From contig JANATF010000010.1 of the NCBI GenBank assembly GCA_029449245.1, positions 434,001 through 498,000 of the forward strand: DNA of 64,000 nt, written 5' to 3'. Of the stretch, positions 32,509 to 43,417 are shown piece by piece (position 1 is the stretch's first letter; every line of letters begins with the position of its first letter). The DNA comes from Mortierella alpina. Its lineage: Eukaryota; Mortierellomycota; Mortierellomycetes; Mortierellales; Mortierellaceae. The position numbers and the translations under genes are program-made. Below the pieces are notes generated by a model that saw only the letters and a program-made list of their open reading frames with translations, searched no databases and had not been told where the DNA came from.

Positions 32509-35500
32509 CTACGGGTCAAGCTGTTGTAGGAACCCTCTCAGGGTCGGCGCCTCGTCGGTCGAGCTGCCAGATGGTGGAACTTGACGTCTATCGGCAGTAG
32601 AGCTGCGCGCATCCCCAGGTCCGCTGAGCTGAGGCGGGGTGCCGTGGGTAGGTGGCGGCGGATGATTGACAGGAGGCCGAGGATTGTTGATGGGGGGAGG
32701 TGGGTAGTTTAGGTACGAGTGGTAACCGGGTACGTGCTGGATCGCATGCAAAGGCGTGATGCTGCTGCCCATATATCCCGGTACTGCAGGGACTGGGGGA
32801 GGGAACCTCTGTGCTGCAGACATCACCGCTGCACCAGCCATGTTTGGCGGCCCACCCGGTCTAGGGCCGTTGGCTAACGGAGGTCCCGTGCTTGCTGCCC
32901 CACCCTGATCATTCCTCGCCATGTATCTCAACCGCGCCTGTGCCAGTGCCGCCTCTTGGGCTCTCGCAACCGCTACGTGGGTCGCATTCTGTGCACGAGG
33001 TTGAGTGGGTGGTTTAGGCGTGTTAAGAATGCTGACTGGCTGCAGGGCCAATGGAACCTTGACCGGCTGAGTTGGAACGGCGAGGGCAGGGTTTGCAATT
33101 CCTTGAATCCTGAGTTGCTCCTCTGCAATCATATTGTCGATTTCCGCCAAGTCTGCCTCAGTCAAGTCCGACACCTCCTCGCGAACCAAATCAGACTGCA
33201 ACAATATAGATGTCAGCACGTCTTTCTCTCTGCGATCAAAATGCGCAAAAGAACCTGTTAGTCAAGGCCCGCAGCAATCATGTGCACCAGTTTCTGACAG
33301 GCCATAGCACGAGCAATATGCGATAGTCCATACCGGTCGAGAATCGCTTTTAGTACTGGGTCGTCCGTCTTGACTGCCTGCAGAAGCTCGTCAATATGCT
33401 CCTCGGTGGCCCATTTCGGTGTCTCAGAAAGCGGTAGTGGCAGCTTGTAATATGACTTCATCTCTGTCCTGGAAAAGTCTTTGGCCATGTTCTTCTTGTC
33501 AACGACGCGCTTAGAAAGATTCATCTTGTGCAGGTTCGTCTTATACAACTTGCTCTCCCAAGTATCGTGCGTTTGCAAACGATACACAAACACAGGCTTC
33601 TTCTGGCCAAATCTGTACGCTCTGGCAATGGCCTGTTCATCATGGCTTGGGTTCCAGCCCACGTCAAAGATGACAACGCGGTTAGCGGATACTAAATTAA
33701 CGCCTTGAGAACCCGCCTAAGAGTGTAATCAGAGAGATAAAAGATAGGAGAAACACAAGTCAGATACAATCGGCTTAATCGCAGCTCTTCGACCAGATCC
33801 GTTACGAGCGCTTACTCCAGAAGAAATCAAAAAGAGATCATATTTATCCGAGCGGTTGAATTCGTCGATCATGTCTTGGCGATCCTATTAAGCATCCATG
33901 GACTGATTAGCAGATCTGCGGCAAATCGGAAATTCAGTACGACTCCGCTCGGCTTCTCACACATACCATCATCGGAGTTTTTCCATCCAGTTTGAGCGAC
34001 CGAAATCCTGCCTCACCGGTAACATACTCGAGATAATCTGGGCCATGAATCGAAAGTAACCTGGTAAGTACAGGTCTGGCAATAGGCAATGACAACATGC
34101 GATAGCAAGGTGTGTGCTCTTCTATGTGCACAGTTAGAGCTCGTACCAAGGGTCGGGATGCTTCTCGTGAACACAAGGACCTTATCTTGAAGGGACCGAC
34201 TCTCCTTTAAAATATCCATTAGAATGCGGACCTTATTGCTGTTGTTCACATCATTCACATCGACGCCTAGAGATCGGGAGAGAAGTCGATTAAGTATCAA
34301 CATCCTAGTGTCGGGCTTGCTAGTGCCTCCCTTCATCGGCAACTTACTTTTCTGTTCGATAAAGTCACCGCTCCAATGTTGCGAGATCACGTCTTTGTTT
34401 TGACTGCGTTCAATAAAATGATTAAAGCCTTGATTAGTGTCATGATCAGAACGCATCAGGCTAGGCGGTCGCGTATTGTAAGCTGTCTTCTGTCGTACAT
34501 CAACGCCTCTTCCGCCTCGTGCTCGATTTCTTGCTCAATAGCATCCTCATCGCTGTCGTCTCCTATCACAATGGTTAGTCTATCCCCCTTGTTTGCGGTT
34601 GTGGGTGCATCACCAGGGACTTTCAATCCAACTTGCGCTTTCTGGGACTCTCTGATCGTTTGATTCAGGGTCGCCTTGAGACGGAAGATAGATAGAAAAA
34701 GGCCCGAGGAACGTTAGTGTTGTGCACATGATCGACATGAACTTCGCCTGTATCATTGATCGAATGATGTTGCGACTCACCCTAAATGCTGCTGGGTGGT
34801 TACAAATGGTCAAGAGGATCTGGCCATTACCCAGCACTCGGTGTGCGGCTTCGCCAGGCGGCAGTGTTGCAAGAAACGACTATGAGCGCCCATTGTAAAG
34901 TCACGTCAGTATGTCAGATACTCATGAAAGCACGATTTTCTATCACCATGTCCAATGACCAACCACTTACTTTGTATAACGAGTATTGCATCTCTGTCAA
35001 CGCACAAGAAATAACCAGCTCAGACTTCCGGGGAAGCGTCGCTTTGAGGAAAGCCTGATCCTTTCTCATGACAAAATTTTGGATTAGTTCTGTCAAAACT
35101 TTCAACTTCTTTGCCGAAATCTATTGATACGAGACCGATGCATTAGCTTGACGCGGCATAATAAACATGTTTAGCCGCCTGCGTATGGATCACTTTTCGA
35201 GTGCTCTACCTTTTTCTCGAAATATGTAGACTCTGGATAGAGTCCGTGCTCAATCGGGGAGATGTAGTTGTGTCGGAATGTCAGAAGATTGCCGAGATAG
35301 TTCGGCCGGATGAAATCCACCATGCACCAGTACTCTTCGAGACGATTCTGTAGCGGATACCCTGTTAGAATCACTCTCGCGTCACTCTTTAGCTCCTTGC
35401 AAATCAACGCGATCTTTGCCTACAATACAAATGGGATTTTAAGTGGCAACTTCTATTTCAGCGACAGCCGAACATCTTCGACATCGGCAGAATTAACTTA

Positions 35501-38500
35501 CCTCCTTGCCTTTGATCGCATGGCCCTCATCCGCAAATGTAAGCGAAGGCCCAGGCGACAGCAAAAGCTGTCTGTAGCGCTCCAGGATACTTGGGGGAGT
35601 GGGGACAGTGCGCTTCGGAGGGGAGTTTAACTCGCGGAACAAGTTGTAGCCCATGAGGAGAACGCCTCCGCCAGAGTACCATTCTTCCATAACAGCGGTG
35701 CGAGCGGAAAAGGTTGGGGTTTTTTGAGCTATGGAGATAGTGAACAACAATATATTAGTAGTGGCGAGGGACCAGAGTGAGAGACGACTGGTTGGCAACA
35801 AGCAGCTCCTCGAGTATCTACAGAAGGAGTAGAAACTTACGTAGCCTGTGGACATGGACGACATGGCGCTCTTGGGCTGGAATCCACTTTTTAAACTCTT
35901 CTATCCAGTTTTGAAGCACCGTTGGGGGCATCAAGAGCAACACTCGGCCAGCCTGGATGAAAACAGAATGGTTAGTAATGGATATGCACGCCTATAACTA
36001 CAGATCATCAAAAATCTTTAGCAGGTTTTCCGCTAACATGCCTGCAGCTTCTTGGGAATGTCCTTGTTGCCAGCTTGGATCTCGCGAAGAAGCACGTACA
36101 CGAATGCCACCACCTGAAAGGTCTTTCCGAGTCCCATGCTATGTGCTAAAATGCAGCCATTGTCGAACATGACAATATTCTTCCACATAAACCGGATCCC
36201 GTCAACTTGATGAGGCTTTAGATTTCGAGCCAGGAACGCGGGGATAGCAACACCACTCTCCGTCTTCTTGTGACCAGGGTTGATCAAGATCTCGTCTTCT
36301 TTCAGAGGACCCATAGATGCTCTAATGCGACCCCGCAACTCCTGCTCCTTGATGCGCTTTTGAAGTTCAAGTTCGTTCCTCTCTGCGTCTTTTCGCAGCC
36401 GCAGCACCTCCTCGGCTTCATCGAGCATGGGCGGAGGCACCTTCCCTTTGCCCTTGCGACGTGGCTGGCTACTCTCGCTGCCCGACTCGTCTTCCGTCGC
36501 TGATACCTCCGACATGCTGTCTCCAAAGTGGTGTCGTGCCATTTTGATGCGCCTTCTGAAGGCCAGTATGGATCGTGGTTGGGAGCTAGAGCTGTCGTCA
36601 TTGCTCTCGCCAGACTCGATCACCTTGCGCTTGTTGTCGTCCGATTTGAGATTGTCGCTGGTTACTCCATTTGATCTCGACCGCAACTGCCGTTGATTGA
36701 CCTCGCGTGTGGTGCTATCGCTGGTGGTGTCGCTGTCAATGACTTCATGAGATGATTTCGACCGCAGCCTCCGTGGTTTATCCTCGCGTGCAATGTCTTC
36801 GCTGCTGGTGTCGCTTTCTATGATTTTTGGAGTTGCTTTCGACCGCAGCTTCTTTCGCTTGTCCCTACGTCCAATGTTATCGCTACTGGTGTCGCCGTCG
36901 CCGACTTTTTGGGTTGATTTAGACGGCTGCGTCCGTCTTTTGCCCGCATTTGCGGTGTAGTCGCCGTCACTGCTGGTGTCACTGTCGATCACAATTGGCT
37001 CAGACGTCCTATTGCTCGATACCTTGGACCGATCCTTGAGCGAATGACTGTTGGGTGTATCCTCCGTCTTGATTGCGTTGAGCGCGCCTTTCTGATCCTT
37101 GTTGGCTTTTTCTCCTTTCTCCCCTACCTCCCGTTCTTTCTTTTCTCTTTTGAGACGGGCATCGAGTTTTCTCTTCTCTTTCCTCCCGGCACGAGCTGCT
37201 GCCTTGTCTGCCAAGGCTTGGACTTTGGCAGCCTCCTCTGCCTTTTGACGGTAGTCTTTGGTGTTATTTCCTGCGTCCTTCCATGCTAAAAACTCCCGGA
37301 AAGAGATAGTGTCGCCACAGTCCAGCTCGATCCATTCTACGTACTCCTGGTATGCGGAAAAATAAGACTCGAGTGGCGCAATGTTGAGGCTTCGAAAAGA
37401 AAAACTCAAAGTCGAGGTTAGAATCAATGGCCCATTGCGAGAAGATTAAGCGCCAGTTATGATGATAGCGAAACTCACCCTAGACTCAGCTGCTTCCGAA
37501 TTTTGCGAAGTTCTTGTTCAAGCTGGTCATTGTCCTTGAGCTGTAGTCGCCAGTCCGGCATCATTGCTTCTTTGATGCTCACCATGGGTGTATCCTCTTC
37601 AGGCTCAGGCGACTCTGAGCTTGAGCCGTTATTGGGATGGTCACTGGGTTGGGGGTCTTCCATCGATTCAGTCCCTTCAGCATTGCTGGATTTAGTGTGC
37701 AGCTTGGGCATTTCCGATTCCAGTATGTCCGTGCCTTGATCCATCTTTTGGGACTTCTTTTCTTCCTTCTTCCGCACCTTTCTCTCTTCCTTCTTCCGCG
37801 CCTTTCTCTCTTCCTTCTTTCGCGCCTTTCTATCTTCCTTCTTGTTAACAGCAGCAGGCTCACTCGACGACGAGCTGGACGTAGGGGTTCCGCTTACGGT
37901 GGAGGCGGAGGTATTTTCGCCCAGATCAACGACATCCATGACCTCAAAGTTCTTATCGACATTGTTGATCATTTGCCTATCAGCAATGGAGTCAGCAATG
38001 GAGTCACTTTCATCACCAAGGTCATCCTCCAAGTCTGGATCGAGAGGCAGAGTAGTGTCATTGGGAGTAGCTGCAGTAGATGGCGGGGTCGGTAAAGAGG
38101 AGGGCGATACCTCGTCCGCCTTTTCTTGATGCCTTGTTCGTGTTGGCGGCTCGTCGCTGAGTTTCTGTCCGCCAGTGTTCGTCCTCCGTGGGCGCCGGGA
38201 GGCCTGTCGTTTCTTCATGATGACATCCCCGTCCATGTCGTACTCTGACTCTTCCTGAGACTCATCGTAGTGCATGGGTTGTTCAAAGTCTATTTGCATG
38301 TCCGAGTCGTCGATAAAGGCCTTGTCGAGCTCTGCCTGTCGCAGCTCCTCCTCTTGTTCCTCGAGGTCGGCGCGGTTCTCTCCGTCATCAGCAGATGACA
38401 AGCTGATTGCTCGGACTGGAAGACCTGGTGACGACATCCGTTTCGAAATCACTTCGATTGAGGGCGCTTCTGAGTTGGCGTCTGCTCCTGACTCTGGTGG

Positions 38501-40574
38501 CTCCGTTAAAACTGGGCCGTTTAATAGGTCCAGTTTCCATTGATTAAAGCTCAAAGAATCCACCGTTCGGTCCAGGACCTTGAACTTTCTCCATGCCTCA
38601 TCAGTAGTGCTGTAGGAGGTTTCAGCAATGGCGTCGACCATGGATTTTAATCGCTCCTGGGAAAGCTGTCGGATCTCAGACTCCAGATATGTCGCACTTC
38701 CTTCCCTGTCCCGCGCCAATCGTTGGTATATATCTAACCGAGCCTGTGCTCCTGGCGCATCCTCCGTTAGCCACAGCGCCTGGCGCTCGCTAATGTATTT
38801 ATTGGCGAGCTCACGAACGATGTCGAATGCCAATATAGCCTTTGGTGATCGCCTGACGTTGGTTTTGGCTTGGTTTTGCCTCTGCTTTTCCTCCCGTCCG
38901 ACTTCCTTGAACAACTCCTCGTCCGTGGTATAGGCTGAAGCGTCTGAATCTCCATATGCCGGGTATACAAAGTCGTCGGGTTGGGGCAGAGCAGGAGATT
39001 GAGTACCCGCTACTCCTCCTGTGATTGCGCCAAAATTGATACGGGTAAGATCTTGATCGTCGAGTGCCACCTCCAATCGTCCTTTGGAACGCGTTCCTTT
39101 GTTGTCCTTGAATATGGCATCCCATGTGGATATTTGAACTAACATGACCATAAAGCATTGCATTAATATGATTTGTGCTGAGTGTGCGGAAATGCATGTG
39201 CAGAAGAATGGAGCAGCACTCACCCTTGACGCCTCGGTCCGGGCTTTCCACAGATAGAACCTTCACAGGAACATCATGCTCCTTCCTCCTCAAAGGAGCA
39301 TACACAGTGTACCCAGGCACGTCGAATATCGGAGGATCCCTCAGTACACGTCTCAGGTTCCGTTGCACGATGCCACGATAGCCACTGTTGCTGATTTTTG
39401 TGTTGCTTCTTGAGGCGATCATTGTCCAGTCGTCTTCACCGTCACTTTCGAATGCATCTCCGTCCTTGTTGAAAAAGATGCTGCGTAGACTGACTCCGAC
39501 GTCTGCTAGATACGAAGCCGTCTTTGGGGTCCGTTTACCCCTTTGGGGAGACTTGTTGCCTGCAGCAAAGACTTTGGTTGACGATGAGGGTGTCGGGCTC
39601 GAGGATTTTGAGTCCAAAGTTGATGCGATAGCAATAGCCCCAGTGCTTGGGTGTTTGTCGGAGCCAAAGCTGGGTGCCAGCTGCATGGGTGCGCAAAGGG
39701 TCAAGCTGTGTGTCCTTTGACTTGAAACGCTGTTGTTGTGCCCCTGTGCCGCTGAAGAAATCATCGCTTCTCGCCCCACATGGCCTTGTTTAGACTCTCT
39801 AAATGCCTGCGGTGTAACGTCCAGCCATGTGTTTTGAATATCGTCGCCATCCTGTCGACAGATGTCTTTGAAGTTTTCCAACGTGGTGTTGGGCTCCATC
39901 GCCACATCGGTCGGCAGACCACACCATGCTCGAAGTGGGACATCAAGCAGCTTAATCAAGCCAATCTGGGGCTCAACGACCTCGTCACTGCCGCGCACGA
40001 TCATCGCTGTGGAATCTGATGGTTGAGCGGTCAAGTCCTTAACGAGTACGCTCCTCGCTTTCGTTGCAACAGGAGGTGCAACCGTAGTGGTAGTGGCCTG
40101 TCCCTGCTCCTGATCCTGTTGAGCCCTGACAGCTATATCTGCAATAATACCGAAAGGTGTTAGTGTTGATTATGCACAAGCCCTGCTTTCTTGACATAGC
40201 AAAAGCACAGCAAAAAAACCCCCGAGCTTTTGTTTTATACCTCGAAGGCTTCGTATCTCCTGCAGAACCTTGCATCGTTTCCCAAAGGAGCTAATTCCGA
40301 TCTCGTTCTTCAGTGCATCGTGGTCCAGCTCTTCTAGCAGCACTTGTCCGTCTATGTCGTTTTCTGGAGAAGTTGCTGGCAGTTAGTCATGAATGCCTTT
40401 TGTTTACAAGCAAGCTACCACAATGCATGGTAAAGACATGGTCAAAGTTTAAAAAAAACAGTGGGGGGTACCGATGAAAAGGTCGAGGGTTTCTTCGGAG
40501 AAATCAAACTTCTCCTCAAGCCAGCGCTTCACCGCGACTGAGTCCCAGCCTAGCGGATTGCCGCGCGACGCCAT
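32509..40574 (-). CDS. Giant SAM-domain SNF2 ATPase, ARIP4/RAD54L2 (ATRX group)
   Basis: Predicted nuclear chromatin-remodelling translocase, about 2216 aa. Exons: 40472-40574, 40241-40363, 39224-40138, 37479-39138, 36042-37389, 35841-35952, 35502-35728, 35210-35419, 34971-35120, 34781-34879, 34348-34674, 34147-34266, 33967-34037, 33816-33884, 33288-33716 and 32509-33195. Residues ~8-72 are a SAM domain (WDSVAVKRWLEEKF; IDGQVLLEEL; LKNEIGISSFGKRCKVL). A long acidic and basic low-complexity region follows. The ATPase core has AHSMGLGKTFQ (Walker A), FADEGHAIKGKE (DEGH box of the ATRX/ARIP4 group), LTGYPLQNRLEEYWCMVDF and GSQGVNLVSANR...RAYRFGQKKP (helicase C). The tail is Pro/Gln/Ala-rich. Intron 5 uses a GC donor (CAG|GCATGT). 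Exon 34348-34674 is 327 nt where the phase requires 328 (see findings). Confidence 0.88.
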
Positions 40575-40875
40575 GGCCAATTGCACCGATGTGGGGAGTG
40601 GGTGGTGTGTGGTGAGTGGCGGGTGGAATTGGGTTCGAGAGAAAAAAGAGGTATTCGGCGAAGGGGGGGCCACATTGAAATAAGGCGTGTGGCAGGCTGG
40701 CTGTGACTGCCACCAATCGTGCATTCGGCATGCTCTGGTTCGCATGGTTCGTAACAATGAGAACTCGACGCTCCCTTTTGGAGGCCTTCACCCAGCACCT
40801 TTCAGCGCGCATCCTGATGATATCTGGAAAATAACTGTATTTCAATAGAGACATGTATAACTTGGCCGGGACCTC

Positions 40876-43228
40876 TTAAGCGACAACGATACGCATGGTA
40901 TTGGTGTTTCCATAACCAGAACGGAATCCTTGAATGACAATCACAGGCTGGCCAGGCTTTAGCAGACCCTCCTGGATCGCCTGATCCATGCCCCAGCGCA
41001 ATCTCGCGTCAACATCCTCTTGCCAGTCCGCATGCTTGGGCTCCTTGTAGATGTATGGGTAGCAGCCGCGCGAAAGATGGATGCTTCGCGCTGTCGATTC
41101 TTTACGCGTCACAATGATAATGTTGGTCTGAGGGCGGTACTTGGACACCAAACGTGCTGACTCGCCCGAGGTCGAAAGAACGACGATGGCTCCTGCATTC
41201 TGCTCGTGGGCAGCAGACACGGCGGAGGACGCGACAGTCTCCGTGGTCTCTGTAGGGCGCTTCTGGAGCTGGCGAATCTCGTTAAACAGTGGCGGGTAGC
41301 AGATCGCAGACTCGGCAAGAATGCAGGTCTCGGCCATAGTGGTAACAGCCTCAAGAGGGTAAGAACCCTTGGCCGTCTCTCCCGACAACATGACGCAGTC
41401 CGCTCCGTCCAAAACTGCATTGGCAACATCGGACACCTCAGCACGAGTAGGACGAGGGTTGTACTAAGCAGGGCAGAGTGTGACACGTTATGGAACATTG
41501 AACATTAGAAGCAAGAGTAAGCAAGCAAAAAAAAAAAAGGAGGGGGCTTGAACACATAGCGGAAACACTTACGGTCATAGATTCAAGCATCTGGGTGGCG
41601 CAGATGACAGGCTTTCCAGCAAGGTTGCACTTGGCAATCATCATCTTCTGAGCGACAAAGACCTGGGCGCATGGGATCTCAATACCCAGATCACCTCGAG
41701 CAACCATGACACCATCAGTCTCCTTCAGGATCTCGTCAAAGTTCATGACTCCCTGGTGATTCTCGATCTTGCTGATAATTCTGATGTGCTTGCCCTCCTC
41801 GCCCAGGACCCTGCGGATCTCACGGACATCGTCTGCACGGCGGATGAAGGAAGCAAAGACAATGTCGACATTGTTCTTGACGCCAAAGAGGAGATCCTTC
41901 TTGTCCTTCTCAGAGAGAGCGGGGAGATCGACTTCGGTTTTGGGCAAGTTCACACCCTTTCTGGAGCAGAGCTTGCCATTGTTGATCGCCTCGACTTGGA
42001 CATGATCCGCTTCGACAGCAAGGACCTTGAAAGAGAGGACACCATCGTCGACGTAGATGATCTTGCCGGGCACGATCACCTTGGGTAGGTTCTTGTAATC
42101 GACATACATCACCTCGGCTGTGCAGGACTCAGCATACTGATCGTCCGTGCTGAGGATCATCCTGTGGCCAGCGGCGATGGGAACCTCGATGTCGTCCTTC
42201 ATCAATCCTGTGCGGATCTCGGGTCCCTTAGTGTCCAGGGCGATTCCGATAGGACGGCCAGGGTGCTCTAAATCATTCGTAGCGGAGGGAGCATTGAGTT
42301 TAACGCACGGAGGATATCGTAGAGTACGAGTGGTTGGCGAAAGGACAAATGCAAGCGGAGGCCAACTGAGGCGCGATGCGGGGAGTCAAAATCAAGAGGT
42401 CCACATGAACACCATTTCCATTTCGGCCTCTTCAAAGACAAAGATAGGGTGCGTCCCGATATCAGGTAGAGAGCAACAAGCAATCAAGCAGCGCCTCACC
42501 CGTACAGCTCCTGCGGACGTTGTCGATAACGGACTGGTGATACTCATACGAGCCATGGCTGAAGTTCTGTTAGGAGAAAAATAATAAAAGTCTGTCCGTT
42601 AGTGCCCTTGCTCCGCCAACATCGCCGACTCCCCGAGTAGCATGGGCAGAGGGTCATTTCCCTCTTCACTGGCCCCCAAGGCGTGTGCCTCCGTAGAGGC
42701 CAACAAGTGTCGCCGCCATGCATATCGGATGTCAATGTCAACTGTCCTACTCGCGTATTCCGATGTGAGACATAATTTGCAAACTCCACACATCCCTCAC
42801 AATTTTGCATATCGTGCCAGCAGCACCTTGGGAGCCAAATATGCTTCCCACGCCCTTGCTCGCCTCGCTCACCCCAACCCATACCCCAAAGAGCCCCATC
42901 CTCCGCCTTTACGCTTACCATGCGGGCAATATTCATTCCAGCCTCACGAAGTTGGGTTAGCATCTCCACATTGTTGGTCTTGGGACCTATGAGCGTGTAC
43001 AAAAACGAGTGTGGCAAGCGTGGACTATGAGCAGCAGATCCCGGGCCAGCGCAAAGCTCTTCTCCAATTGTTTTCATTCCTATATACACCCTGAAGCGGG
43101 ACTCCACATCGGCGCTCTAGCGTACCAATAGTGCAGATGATCGAGGTCTTGCGGGTGTTGTTGGGCACATAGTCAATATCGAGGGACGAGGTCCACTCGA
43201 GGTTGGTCATGATATCGTTCTGTGTCAT
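40876..43228 (-). CDS. pyk1: Pyruvate kinase
   Basis: Last step of glycolysis: phosphoenolpyruvate + ADP to pyruvate + ATP, cytosolic. Exons 43126-43228, 42919-42986, 42500-42566, 41573-42267 and 40876-41463 give 506 aa, the family length, with all phases closing. Conserved sites: [11 protein letters not shown] (substrate/nucleotide-site Arg), [23 protein letters not shown], the active-site block [17 protein letters not shown] with the catalytic Lys, [23 protein letters not shown], and [22 protein letters not shown]. The C-terminal allosteric domain ends [16 protein letters not shown]. The start is the first of two close Met residues. Sits 190 bp downstream of the PC-esterase gene on the same strand. 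Confidence 0.97.
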
Positions 43229-43417
43229 GTTTATGTATGTCTGTCAACGGAGTGGTTCGATACAAGGGTGAGGGTCAGGGTGAGGCAAATGGACTGTAAG
43301 GTCGAGCAATGGGAAGCAAGGAATGGAGCGAAGGAATGAAGAAACAAGGGCGAAATTTAAAGGCGCGGCGGGCGTCACTTGATTTGCCTCCCCCAACTGT
43401 GATACTGCCGCGACAGG

